A DNA stretch of 46,281 bases, taken from positions 1-46,281 of IMG/VR virus record IMGVR_UViG_3300028883_000014. One strand, given 5' to 3'. The translations under genes and the position numbers were made by a program. A model generated the notes under the pieces. That model was not told the DNA's origin, ran no database searches, and saw nothing but the letters and a program-made list of their open reading frames with translations. The number at the start of each line of letters is the position of its first letter. Positions within the stretch are counted from its first letter, which is position 1. Of the stretch, positions 21,018-27,768 are shown piece after piece. The DNA comes from a virus.

Positions 21018-21592
21018 GTGATCTCCTTGAACTCGTAGCGGGCGATAGTGGGATTATCATCCCAGGCCCAACCGGGACGCTTGCCGTTGAGACGGTCCCA
21101 TATTTGGATAAAGTCCGCCAACGGCGGTTCTATCCAGCCAGTATTTAGACAATCAGTACACCCCATCACATCCATTGCCATGTGAAAGCAGGGAACGCCT
21201 TGAAATCCTTCCCGGATGGCATCGTCATTGTTAATGCCCCATAACGGCTCCATCCTGGCACTGAACACCTCGAACCGATTCGGACGAGCGGCCCATTTGG
21301 GCATGAAACGGGCGGACTTCCATGTACTTACCCAGTCTGGCGGGCCTCCTTCCCACGGGAATAATTCGTCGGCGGATTGGTGCATTAACAGCCCGTCAGC
21401 GCGGTATTTGATGCCCTCATAATCAATCACATACGGCGTCAACCGATTGCAGACCGCATGACACTCCCGCAGGTACAGCACGTCCCCCGGCTGATACATC
21501 AGCTTCTTGTGGCAGCGGCGCGTGACAGTCTTGGTGCCGTCAAGGATCTTCGGGATTAGCTCCGTACAAAAGATGATGCCTTTCTCGCTCAT
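21014..21592 (-). CDS. ASCH-domain-like protein, 192 aa
   Basis: The start at 21592 has AAGAGG upstream and an ATGA overlap. The sequence follows phage ASCH-type proteins: IPKILDGTKTVTRR (residues ~12-25), YQPGDVLYLRECHA, IKYRADG, then WKSARFMPKWAARPNRFEVF (residues ~92-112), DDAIREGFQG, and a C-terminal FIQIWDRLNGKRPGWAWDDNP. ASCH domains bind RNA or modified nucleosides, and some act as hydrolases. The role in a phage is unproven, but many temperate and lytic phages carry one. Confidence 0.8.
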   Translation of the reverse strand: MSEKGIIFCTELIPKILDGTKTVTRRCHKKLMYQPGDVLYLRECHAVCNRLTPYVIDYEGIKYRADGLLMHQSADELFPWEGGPPDWVSTWKSARFMPKWAARPNRFEVFSARMEPLWGINNDDAIREGFQGVPCFHMAMDVMGCTDCLNTGWIEPPLADFIQIWDRLNGKRPGWAWDDNPTIARYEFKEIT

Positions 21593-22020
21593 TCTGGAAC
21601 CTCTTCCAGTGAGATCATGTAGTACATAGCACATTGGCCATCATGGTGCCCAGCTAAATAATCGTCTTGTATCTCCGGGCCGTCTGGATGGGTTGTCCAT
21701 GGCTCGTCCTTGTAATCATTGTAGTTTCGCCAGAAACCCTGGTTAAGCGGCGTATTTTCAATCCAAATGGTGTAGTTGGCATAGTCGTCTTCGCAATGTG
21801 CCATGCCGCAAATAGCGGCGTCCTTCTGGCCGTCGTCGAAGCCCTGCGAGTAGGGCGGGTCCGGGTTATTGGGGATCTGGCATGAATACGGCACAGTATA
21901 AGCCCAGGTCTTGATGACCCCATAGAAATATCCGTCAATATAGATGTCACCCGGTTCGACGTCGGCATGAACGGTATTGACACACAGTGACAATATGGCG
22001 ATACACAGTATCTTTTTCAT
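21589..22020 (-). CDS. Secreted hypothetical protein, 143 aa
   Basis: A clear Sec signal (MKKILCIAILSLCVNTVHA) with V-H-A and Asp at the cleavage site. The mature part is acidic and aromatic (YIDGYFYGVIKTWAYTVPYS, YSQGFDDGQKDAAICG, WRNYNDYKDEPWTT) with four Cys that could form disulfides in the periplasm. No family recognised. It sits in the middle of the cytoplasmic small-gene cascade, overlapping both neighbours, so it is made early with them. It could act on the host envelope. Confidence 0.75.
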   Translation of the reverse strand: MKKILCIAILSLCVNTVHADVEPGDIYIDGYFYGVIKTWAYTVPYSCQIPNNPDPPYSQGFDDGQKDAAICGMAHCEDDYANYTIWIENTPLNQGFWRNYNDYKDEPWTTHPDGPEIQDDYLAGHHDGQCAMYYMISLEEVPE

Positions 22021-22361
22021 GGTTTATCCTTTCTATCAGATTGCCCATTGGCGGCATGTACGTTAATCATCTCTTCCATACGGCCCTGCGCCCGCATCAG
22101 GATATTGTGCCTACGCTCCATCTCGTCCGATTCCAAAGCCCAGGCCAGACACTTGAAGAGGTCGTCATCCAGTTGAATCTTTGGCGTGCGAATCACGGCC
22201 CAGTCATAAGCATCTTTGACTTGCTGCTTGCCCCACCGTCGCCATTGACGGCTGCGTTGCCATGTGAAGTAGTCTTTTCCGGCCATGTTAGCCTCTACGA
22301 GTATCCGCTTAAACGCTCGTCGCAAGATACACTGTACGATCCATGCTAGTATGCGCTCCAT
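22017..22361 (-). CDS. Hypothetical protein, 114 aa
   Basis: An N-terminal amphipathic segment (MERILAWIVQCILRRAFKRIL) could contact membrane. The rest is charged and helical (QRSRQWRRWGKQQVKDAYDW, LAWALESDEMERRHNILMRA). No family recognised. A GGAG site precedes the ATG, and it overlaps the secreted protein gene by 4 bases. Confidence 0.65.
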   Translation of the reverse strand: MERILAWIVQCILRRAFKRILVEANMAGKDYFTWQRSRQWRRWGKQQVKDAYDWAVIRTPKIQLDDDLFKCLAWALESDEMERRHNILMRAQGRMEEMINVHAANGQSDRKDKP

Positions 22362-22370
22362 AACATCTCC

Positions 22371-22559
22371 TTACTCTGGCACACATCGTACCTTGCACTT
22401 TAGGTGTGGACAGTAGGTGTACACAGTGCATGGTGTGCCGTCTGGCGAGACATCGACAATGTCATGCCCGCGATTATGAGCGCATTGACCGCGACTGACC
22501 TTACACTGTCCATCACGAAATGCCTCACAGATATGATGACTCAGATTTGATCGTGCCAT
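22371..22559 (-). CDS. Small Cys/His-rich protein, 62 aa
   Basis: Six Cys and several His: HHICEAFRDGQCKVSRGQCAH, then TPCTVYTYCPHLKCKVRCVPE. The spacing suggests a zinc-binding or disulfide-knotted micro-domain. It is the first gene after an intrinsic terminator (22572-22600), so it needs its own promoter or read-through. No family recognised. Confidence 0.65.
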   Translation of the reverse strand: MARSNLSHHICEAFRDGQCKVSRGQCAHNRGHDIVDVSPDGTPCTVYTYCPHLKCKVRCVPE

Positions 22560-22571
22560 AACGTCTTTCCG

Positions 22572-22600
22572 AAAAATATAGGCGGTGACAGGACCGCCTA
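22572..22600 (-). terminator. Rho-independent terminator upstream of the small-gene cascade
   Basis: Read on the minus strand, TAGGCGGT (22600-22593) pairs with ACCGCCTA (22586-22579) across CCTGTC, followed by TATTTTT. It lies 13 bases before the ATG at 22559 and would stop read-through from the barrel-protein gene. Confidence 0.75.
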
Positions 22601-22852
22601 CGGCTTACGACTCATTAGCCAAGGCAACAATTGTCAAATGGATTTGACTAATAGTATCGTATCTTGTCTTATGAGTTCATTTTACATGACCTCACATACG
22701 GTATACATTCTGCCCTGCCGCAGAACTGAATTGTCCACCACTGTCAGCCCATATATGCTGCCCTCCTAACTAAATCCATTGTATGTCAAAGACTGTTGTT
22801 ACCGTGGCCGGGGGCCTGTGGATCGCCCCCGGCCCGGAAAGGGAGAATGAGT
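22601..22852. other. Non-coding spacer with a very stable hairpin
   Basis: The segment between the barrel-like gene and the terminator holds GGCCGGGGGC (22806-22815) paired with GCCCCCGGCC (22825-22834), a 10-bp GC stem with no U-tract. A short relic-like frame on the minus strand (VVDNSVLRQGRMYTVCEV, around 22690-22750) resembles the end of small phage proteins but has no full-length gene. AGGAGG near 22765 precedes only a two-codon ORF. Confidence 0.5.
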
Positions 22853-23347
22853 CTAGAAGTTGAAGTATGCAGAGATCAGTAACCGGTGTTCGTCCTGTGG
22901 GGCCAATTTGTTCCAGAGATCATCCGTCAAAGCATACTGATAGACTGGTCCGAGTCCCATTTTCTCGTTGCCGAACAATAATGAGGTAAACAGTGATGGG
23001 GCTGGATCGACGTCCGACGATTGCGTGAAGAACATGATCTGTCCCTTCGCACCGACACTCCACGTCGCCGGAATGTTCACGTCCCCGATCACGATATGCG
23101 CGTCGTCCACCACATCGTACATAGCTAGGAAGCCCAGACCAAACGCATCTCCGTCGGCAGGGTTATCGTCGTTGTCCAACCATGTAGTCGCCAGTCCTAC
23201 ATGGGCACGGCCCGAGCTTCTCGTCAGCCAGACATCCACCTGGCCGTCCCCGACCGGAGTCATCACCGTCCAGTCAGCTGCCTGCGCCCAGCCCATCGGG
23301 AGCAAAATGAGTCCCATTACAATTAATGTCCATGTTGTTCGTTTCAT
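22853..23347 (-). CDS. Signal-peptide protein resembling an outer-membrane beta-barrel, 164 aa
   Basis: A Sec signal (MKRTTWTLIVMGLILLPMGW, then AQA) is followed by alternating hydrophobic strands with Gly turns (AHVGLATTWLDNDDN, AFGLGFLAMYDV, SVGAKGQIMFFTQ, SLFTSLLFGNEKMGLGPVYQYAL). It ends LLISAYFNF with a C-terminal Phe, the typical BAM recognition signature of outer-membrane barrels. With ~140 mature residues it could form a six- to eight-stranded barrel. In phages such proteins can mask receptors or alter permeability. I know no matching phage family, so function is inferred from topology only. Confidence 0.65.
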   Translation of the reverse strand: MKRTTWTLIVMGLILLPMGWAQAADWTVMTPVGDGQVDVWLTRSSGRAHVGLATTWLDNDDNPADGDAFGLGFLAMYDVVDDAHIVIGDVNIPATWSVGAKGQIMFFTQSSDVDPAPSLFTSLLFGNEKMGLGPVYQYALTDDLWNKLAPQDEHRLLISAYFNF

Positions 23348-23375
23348 GCGTTAATCCTTTCGTTCGTGTTCTTCA

Positions 23376-23612
23376 TTAGTGTTCTTTGATATTGCTGTCG
23401 ATATTCAAGGGGAAACCACCCAGTTCATGCAGGTCGCGCTCTCGACGTATTCCATCCACAGATATCGTGGCTATTATGCCCCCAGGAAGCAGCTTGCCAT
23501 CTTCGTCAACGCAGATGACCTCCACGACATTATCTCTGTACGAAGGTCTGCGCACTGCGATGCGGAGAACACGTTCATCTTCCTTCTTGGGTTCATACGG
23601 AACGATTTTCAT
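23376..23612 (-). CDS. Small hypothetical protein, 78 aa
   Basis: A charged, beta-rich sequence (VLRIAVRRPSYRDNVVEVICVDEDG, then GGIIATISVDG) with no recognised family. The 4-base overlap with the NinB-like gene (ATGA) supports it as a coupled gene. GGAAG precedes its ATG. Confidence 0.65.
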   Translation of the reverse strand: MKIVPYEPKKEDERVLRIAVRRPSYRDNVVEVICVDEDGKLLPGGIIATISVDGIRRERDLHELGGFPLNIDSNIKEH

Positions 23613-24253
23613 ATTCGCACTTCCTTTCCAATTGCCTTACATGCTGGGCACAGACCATCTGGCCCGACTGATGATGTGTAGATATGATGATGGTTAGGGC
23701 AATGTAACAACTTATTGTCCATGGAGGTCGGGGCAGAGTCGGCAGGAGGTGTACCGCTCTGCCCCTGGGGTGATACGTCGCCAGTATCTGTACGCTTCAT
23801 GCGCCAGTTCGGGTCTGGATCTGGAACTACAATACCCCAGACCGACGCTGCGTGATCTCTGCACTTGTCAAAAAAGGTAGCCGCTTCTATCGTGTTCATC
23901 TGGCTTAGGGTCTTCCGTTCGCCCATCTCCCCCACATCGTTGCAGGCGGCGTAGAAGACCTGCATCAGTACCTCGCGGGGACAGGGAATGCCCGGAGGGA
24001 TCTGTGCCGTCGGGAACAGAACCGCCATGTCGAACCCCATCTCGTCCAATCCCTGTTTGACCGTCTCTATCAGTAAGCCCCAAATCGTTCTGACCTGTTG
24101 ATCCGTCTTGGGCTTCCGGTAGAGTTTCAGCGTCTCCACGACCACTTGCCCCGGCTTCAATGAAGCGATGAAACGCTTCCGCCGCTCGATGTCGGCCCCG
24201 CTGAATGTCAGCATCCGAGAGTCTGTTCCTATGTGGGCGTGGAACGTTTCCAT
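23609..24253 (-). CDS. NinB-like recombination protein with C-terminal zinc pair, 214 aa
   Basis: The start is put at 24253 (METFHAHIG); an upstream TTG is less likely. Residues ~45-75 (LKLYRKPKTDQQVRTIWGLL, TVKQGLDEMGF) and ~110-145 (ERKTLSQMNTIEAATFFDKC, HAASVWGIVVPDPDP) follow the NinB/YbcN layout: basic 'K-x-x-R-x-x-x-Q-x-x-x-x-W', then 'T-x-x-x-x-x-M-x-x-x-x-x-x-x-x-x-A-x-x-x-G-I-x-x-P'. NinB binds single-stranded DNA and supports Red-type recombination. The extra tail has CPNHHHIY and CPAC, a possible zinc site. It lies beside SSB-like and Gp157-like genes, as expected for a recombination module. Confidence 0.75.
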   Translation of the reverse strand: METFHAHIGTDSRMLTFSGADIERRKRFIASLKPGQVVVETLKLYRKPKTDQQVRTIWGLLIETVKQGLDEMGFDMAVLFPTAQIPPGIPCPREVLMQVFYAACNDVGEMGERKTLSQMNTIEAATFFDKCRDHAASVWGIVVPDPDPNWRMKRTDTGDVSPQGQSGTPPADSAPTSMDNKLLHCPNHHHIYTSSVGPDGLCPACKAIGKEVRI

Positions 24254-24274
24254 GGATGTACCCAAACTTAGCCA

Positions 24275-24907
24275 TCAAAAGGGAATTTGGTCGTCATCAC
24301 ACAGAACAGGTTCTCCCTCACCAGCGAATGACTGGCCGTCGTCGGGATTCGTGATGGCCTTGTATTCAGGTGAGGCACGGATGATATCCTTGATCCAATC
24401 CGGCAGGGACTCTGGAATATTAGCGCCATCAAAGTCGATGTCATAGGCTACCTGTTCGTTCTCTGGCTTAAGGCGTGTACCCTTGGGGGCAGGAATGACA
24501 GCCCTGACGTTTGCATAGGTTTTGTTGTTCTTTGTTTCATGGACAATATTGAGTTGGCATGTGACCCCAAGGACGTTGTGTAGGTCAAACGCCTCTTCTT
24601 CTTCCGGCGCAAAATCCTTCCCCCTCCACGACACAAGGTCTTGCCGCATGTTGGACTTTTCATGCAGCGACGGGGTATATCTCTTAGAAACGACCCGCCG
24701 TCGCTCAACGTCGTTCCCCTGTTCATCCTGCATGGTAATGGTTTCGTCTGCCGTTTCCCACGCTATCAAAACCTTGCGAGTCCATTTCTGGTACATCTCA
24801 GAGAACGTACTGCCGAGATCGACAATGGAGTAGCAGACCGCCAGGTGTACGCCTGCTGATACCGGCTCGAAGTCCTTGCCGCCTTTATTGCTCACGATGA
24901 GCCCCAT
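24275..24907 (-). CDS. Single-stranded DNA-binding-like protein with SSB-type acidic tail, 210 aa
   Basis: No classical OB-fold motif is obvious, but the protein ends CDDDQIPF, an acidic stretch plus Ile-Pro-Phe, the bacterial SSB tail that recruits repair proteins. Upstream is a Gly-rich linker (NPDDGQSFAGEGEP). The N-terminal ~150 residues (GVHLAVCYSIVDLGSTFSEMYQ, KVLIAWETADE, EAFDLHNVLGVTCQLNIVHE) match the layout of a phage protein family often found next to Gp157 and recombination genes. It probably coats ssDNA during phage replication. Confidence 0.7.
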   Translation of the reverse strand: MGLIVSNKGGKDFEPVSAGVHLAVCYSIVDLGSTFSEMYQKWTRKVLIAWETADETITMQDEQGNDVERRRVVSKRYTPSLHEKSNMRQDLVSWRGKDFAPEEEEAFDLHNVLGVTCQLNIVHETKNNKTYANVRAVIPAPKGTRLKPENEQVAYDIDFDGANIPESLPDWIKDIIRASPEYKAITNPDDGQSFAGEGEPVLCDDDQIPF

Positions 24908-24916
24908 AATACCTCC

Positions 24917-25438
24917 CTACTTAATAACCAGATTTGTCTTGTCTGTTAGCTCTGCGCCAGGATGATGATCGTGTTCCTTGATATACGCCTTGATCTGTTC
25001 CTTGTCGGGCTCCCAAAACACCTTCTTACGCGACTCATTAGGAAATGCCCCTAGCTCAAATAACGTTGGATCAGTGATGGTTACAGACTGACTCCGGCGG
25101 GTGCTGAGCCGAAACATCCCTGCCTCAACGGGCCTTTTTAGCCTTTGCCGCTCAGCATCCACATACGGAGTCAGGAACTTCTTGATCGACTTCTGCCTGT
25201 TCTGCGCCGCTTTCACCAGCTTGCCGATGCGATCCAGTTCGGACTTCCCCATGGCAACATAGTGATCCAGGTGGCACAAGTATTTGCACAAGCCCTCCAT
25301 CTTAGCGAGTGACGTGGTATTGGCTTTGATGAGTGCTTCCATCGCCTCTGTAGGTATCTCCCCCGTCTCGGGGTCCACGGCGTCAGCGAACTGTCTCTTA
25401 ATCATCTCGCAATCATATAAGGTCAGGTCGTCAGACAT
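24917..25438 (-). CDS. Siphovirus Gp157-like protein, 173 aa
   Basis: The start at 25438 has AGGAGA upstream; the longer in-frame extension lacks a ribosome site. It contains DPETGEIPTEAMEALI (residues ~22-37), a long coiled region (KYLCHLDHYVAMGKSELDRI, KLVKAAQNRQKSIKKFL) and a C-terminal beta part (MFRLSTRRSQSVTITDPTLF, ending PGAELTDKTNLVIK). This is the Gp157/DUF layout: acidic start, helical hairpin, 'S-V-x-I-x-D', then 'P-G-A-x-L'. Its genes usually neighbour ssDNA-binding and Sak-type recombinases. Its biochemical role is not established. Confidence 0.75.
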   Translation of the reverse strand: MSDDLTLYDCEMIKRQFADAVDPETGEIPTEAMEALIKANTTSLAKMEGLCKYLCHLDHYVAMGKSELDRIGKLVKAAQNRQKSIKKFLTPYVDAERQRLKRPVEAGMFRLSTRRSQSVTITDPTLFELGAFPNESRKKVFWEPDKEQIKAYIKEHDHHPGAELTDKTNLVIK

Positions 25439-25605
25439 CGTCGTTTCTCCTGTATGGCGCTTTCCTCGGCGAGTGCTAGTGCTTCTAAGACGGCCCGCCG
25501 CCGCTTCCGTGCGGCGTTGCGGACCAGGACATTCCGTGTCCAATGCTGCATCCGTTGCGCATCCTGCGGGTTAAGTTCAGCTATCTCTCTGGTGGTGATG
25601 CTCAT
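25423..25605 (-). CDS. Small basic helical protein, 60 aa
   Basis: The ATG at 25605 overlaps the previous stop (ATGA). It starts MSITTREIAELNPQDAQRMQ and continues with RNAARKRRRAVLEALALAEE, an Arg-rich helix. It overlaps the Gp157-like gene start by 16 bases. It could bind nucleic acid, but no family is recognised. Confidence 0.6.
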   Translation of the reverse strand: MSITTREIAELNPQDAQRMQHWTRNVLVRNAARKRRRAVLEALALAEESAIQEKRRCLTT

Positions 25606-25835
25606 TGGGGTGGCCTTTCGTTCCAGCCTGCGATGGCCCGCTCTATTGTACTTTCCCCCCCGTTGAGAATTACTGCTCCACAGTTCTGGCACCGTACATA
25701 ATATTGTCCGGTTAAAAGTACGTCAGTCACAACTATTGGCCTAACCTCTGGCCACGACAGTCTATGGATGCTAGTCCTTTCGAGGAACTTCTCTGTTATG
25801 CCGCAAAACGGACATGGTTTGATTTCTTCCGACAT
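25602..25835 (-). CDS. Lar-family-like restriction alleviation protein, 77 aa
   Basis: It begins MSEEIKPCPFCGITEKF and ends YYVRCQNCGAVILNGG, then AIAGWNERPPQ. The order 'K-P-C-P-F-C-G ... V-x-C-x-x-C-G-A ... A-I-x-x-W-N-x-R' is the Lar/Ral-like restriction-alleviation zinc-ribbon family common in phages. These proteins are thought to counter host type I restriction by stimulating its modification activity, but most members are untested. GGAAGG precedes the ATG at 25835. Confidence 0.85.
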   Translation of the reverse strand: MSEEIKPCPFCGITEKFLERTSIHRLSWPEVRPIVVTDVLLTGQYYVRCQNCGAVILNGGESTIERAIAGWNERPPQ

Positions 25836-25864
25836 ATTTTCATCCTTCCTGTGTTGTGTTGGAA

Positions 25865-26083
25865 TTATATCCAATCCTTCCGCTGCTCAGCCAATTTATT
25901 GTACCGCTCTCGCACGAACTCCAGTAATTCCCTGATCCGGTCGTCATCCAGCAGGCAATCCCCACAGACCAGATTGCCCGCATACTGCTTAACTTCGTCA
26001 TCAGGCTTCTGGACCTTCTTACACAGCAGGCAGCGGAACACTTCCTGCTCGAAGTCATATTCGCCTGGCATAAGCATTGTCAT
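25865..26083 (-). CDS. Small zinc-binding protein, 72 aa
   Basis: The ATG at 26083 (MTMLMPGEYDFEQEVF) is preferred over an upstream TTG. FRCLLCKKVQKPDDEVKQYA and NLVCGDCLLDDD form two C-x-x-C pairs ~22 residues apart, a treble-clef or zinc-ribbon-like arrangement, followed by a helix (RIRELLEFVRERYNKLAEQ). It follows the candidate small RNA/leader. Role unknown. Confidence 0.65.
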   Translation of the reverse strand: MTMLMPGEYDFEQEVFRCLLCKKVQKPDDEVKQYAGNLVCGDCLLDDDRIRELLEFVRERYNKLAEQRKDWI

Positions 26084-26087
26084 GGAC

Positions 26088-26267
26088 CTATCCAAAAATG
26101 CGCCCCTCTGGTGCGGAGGAGAAAAGAAGGGGAGAGCAAGTGCAGAGGGGCGCGTCGGTTGTCAATGCCGCCGTGGCTACAACGGTACGTGACGAACATA
26201 GCCAAAGGAGGACCACGGCGGCGTGGGTCGGAGTTTCATAGATCAGGTTATTTGCTATGGTCGTCAT
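26088..26267 (-). CDS. Doubtful 59-aa ORF within the structured leader
   Basis: ATG at 26267 with GAAGGA nearby. The product (MTTIANNLIYETPTHAAVVL, Thr/Ala/Leu-rich) has no recognisable fold and its codons coincide with two long stem-loops, which argues for an RNA function. It could still be a leader peptide. Confidence 0.25.
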   Translation of the reverse strand: MTTIANNLIYETPTHAAVVLLWLCSSRTVVATAALTTDAPLCTCSPLLFSSAPEGRIFG

Positions 26268-26306
26268 GTCGGCATTCCTTCTACCGGCAATTGACGTAAC
26301 AGTCAA
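26092..26306 (-). ncRNA. Candidate phage small RNA or attenuated leader (two stem-loops ending in a U-tract)
   Basis: Read on the minus strand from a promoter at 26341-26313: first stem GCCGCCGTGG (26222-26213) with CCACGGCGGC (26176-26167), loop beginning TCCTCCTTTGG. Second stem GCGCCCCTCTG (26153-26143) with CAGAGGGGCGC (26110-26100), loop containing CUCUCCCC and CUCCUCC. It is followed by ATTTTTGG. Stem 2 plus U5 makes an intrinsic terminator. Both loops contain CCUCC, complementary to Shine-Dalgarno sequences. The RNA would be ~210 nt, either free or as a leader for the gene cascade below 26083. The length, 5' end and function are inferences. Confidence 0.55.
26291..26306. promoter_or_regulatory. 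Operator-like inverted repeat
   Basis: TTGAC-N6-GTCAA (TTGACGTAACAGTCAA), placed at about the predicted transcription start of the minus-strand promoter at 26313-26341. It could bind a regulator; none is assigned. Confidence 0.4.
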
Positions 26307-26312
26307 CCATAA

Positions 26313-26341
26313 AATATAGAGATGATGAAAAAAGTTGTCTC
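26313..26341 (-). promoter_or_regulatory. Candidate minus-strand promoter for the small RNA / gene cascade
   Basis: On the minus strand, GAGACA (26341-26336; 4/6 to TTGACA), a 17-base spacer and TATATT (26318-26313; 5/6 to TATAAT). It overlaps the left arm of the large inverted repeat. Confidence 0.45.
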
Positions 26342-26414
26342 TTTACACTATCCACAATCATTAAGTGTAACTATCATATATGGTTACGTCCATTGTGGGT
26401 GACACAACTTTTTT
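26328..26414. repeat. Nested inverted repeat with DnaA-box-like sites; candidate replication origin or bidirectional terminator
   Basis: Outer arms AAAAAAGTTGT (26328-26338) and ACAACTTTTTT (26404-26414). Inner arms CCACAAT (26352-26358) and ATTGTGG (26392-26398). Centre GTAAC-tatcatatatg-GTTAC (26367-26387). CTATCCACA (26348-26356) matches the DnaA box TTATCCACA at 8 of 9 bases, and the opposite arm has TGTGGGTGA (7 of 9 to the reverse). The AT-rich centre suits unwinding. The outer A/T runs could also make a bidirectional terminator after the phosphoesterase gene. Confidence 0.5.
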
Positions 26415-26426
26415 GCAGTATTCGGG

Positions 26427-27431
26427 TTAGTTCCAGATTTTGCCGTCGATGATGCGTCGATTTTCTACGTTGAATGCGCCGTCAGTATCAATGTGAACGG
26501 CAGCGAACCCGTGATTCCATTTGTTCAATGGCATATACCGTGGATGGAGGTCACACAAACAGCCGGTGGAGTACGTCACCAGCCGCTTGTCGTCTAGGGT
26601 GTTCTCGCTATGGTGGGATGACTGGTGGAAGTGGCCACATAAGGCCAGGGCTTTGCTGCGAAGAAATAGACCACGGGCTGGATTGACAGGATTGCTAATT
26701 GAAAACTTATATTCATGGCCGTGGATCACATTAAGTTTGCCCAACCGGATGGGCCGCATATCGCGCACCACTTCAATCTCAAGCTCGTCGCACTTGTAGA
26801 GACTGGCAAAGTCGAAGGCGGGTACGTCCAACAATTCAGGGGCCTTCAGGAACATGTACCGTTCATACCGCTCCTCATGGTTGCCGAGCTTCAATATGAT
26901 CTGGACATTGGGACGACATCGACGAATGGTAGTCAGCAGGGACACAGAGGTTTCCAGTTCCAATGCGAACTTGCGTTTGCGCGGGTCTATCTCCCACCGG
27001 CTCAGGCTATAGTGGTCGATAGTGTCCCCGTTGAGGATGATCCCCACGCAATCCGGCTCACTCTCCAGGGCCGCTTGCAGGGCAGCCTTATCGTGGTAGG
27101 GACAATGAATGTCAGACAAAACCAAGTATGTACCGGGTTTGTTCACCACAAACGGGGTGAAATCGTCTATATCTCGCATACCTTCCGGCAAGACATCGAA
27201 ACCCGTTCCTGACACACCGTTGGGGCGGAAAAACCTTTTGTCCGCCGCTTCCTGTCGGCCCTGCTTGCCCTTGTTGCCTCTGGCGTATCTCACCGACGTG
27301 CGACAGGCTTCCAATGTAGACCACAAAGAAGAGTTTTCCTTGTAGATCTTCTTGGCCAGGGTCATCGTGGCGGCGGTAGGGAATCGTTCCAGATATGAGC
27401 GCACAACCGCCTGCTTGCTGATTTTCGCCAT
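26427..27431 (-). CDS. Calcineurin-like metallophosphoesterase, 334 aa
   Basis: The start at 27431 is set by GAAGGAG. The N-terminal 60 residues (KQAVVRSYLERFPTAATM, SLWSTLEACRTSVRYARGNKG) look like the helical DNA-associated part of a known phage phosphoesterase type. The catalytic domain shows all motifs in order: SDIHCPYHD (~109), NGDTIDHY (~136), GNHEERYERY (~186), NVIHGHEY (~238) and CGHFHQSSHH (~264), giving the Asp, Asn and His ligands of a two-metal site. It hydrolyses phosphoesters, possibly nucleic acid ends (Mre11/SbcD-like). It lies beside a candidate origin; a DNA-processing role is inferred. Confidence 0.88.
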   Translation of the reverse strand: MAKISKQAVVRSYLERFPTAATMTLAKKIYKENSSLWSTLEACRTSVRYARGNKGKQGRQEAADKRFFRPNGVSGTGFDVLPEGMRDIDDFTPFVVNKPGTYLVLSDIHCPYHDKAALQAALESEPDCVGIILNGDTIDHYSLSRWEIDPRKRKFALELETSVSLLTTIRRCRPNVQIILKLGNHEERYERYMFLKAPELLDVPAFDFASLYKCDELEIEVVRDMRPIRLGKLNVIHGHEYKFSISNPVNPARGLFLRSKALALCGHFHQSSHHSENTLDDKRLVTYSTGCLCDLHPRYMPLNKWNHGFAAVHIDTDGAFNVENRRIIDGKIWN

Positions 27432-27432
27432 G

Positions 27433-27717
27433 TTATTTCTCCTTCCGTTTGCGATGCCATAGAACCTGTCGCTTTTCGACAGTTTCATACACAGCTTCAA
27501 TGCAGCCGATGGGGATCTTGTGCCGGTCTTTTTCGGGGGAGTCATAGAATCCTGAAGAGGCCAGGATCAGTGTGGTGTCGTCCTGTGATACGACTATACC
27601 CCGTATCCAACCCAATGGGGCTGGGTCATTTCCTTCGGTGGGGCCGTGCCAAGAAGAGTCTGACATCCAATCGCGCGCTTCGACCAGGACAGGTGTTCCG
27701 ATTCGCAGACGCCTCAT
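27433..27717 (-). CDS. Hypothetical protein, 94 aa
   Basis: MRRLRIGTPVLVEARDWMSD and APLGWIRGIVVSQDDTTLIL suggest a small SH3-like beta barrel. The tail is basic (VLWHRKRKEK). No family assigned. It ends 1 base before the phosphoesterase start and is probably co-expressed. GGAGGA precedes the ATG. Confidence 0.7.
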   Translation of the reverse strand: MRRLRIGTPVLVEARDWMSDSSWHGPTEGNDPAPLGWIRGIVVSQDDTTLILASSGFYDSPEKDRHKIPIGCIEAVYETVEKRQVLWHRKRKEK

Positions 27718-27768
27718 CCGTCCTCCAACTAGTCAGCCTGACCCACACCGCCCTCGTTGGCGCTGCCG

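Noticed and set aside
22690-22750. Short VVDNSVLRQGRMYTVCEV-like frame
   Set aside because: Resembles the end of a small phage protein but lacks an adequate start and length; may be a relic.
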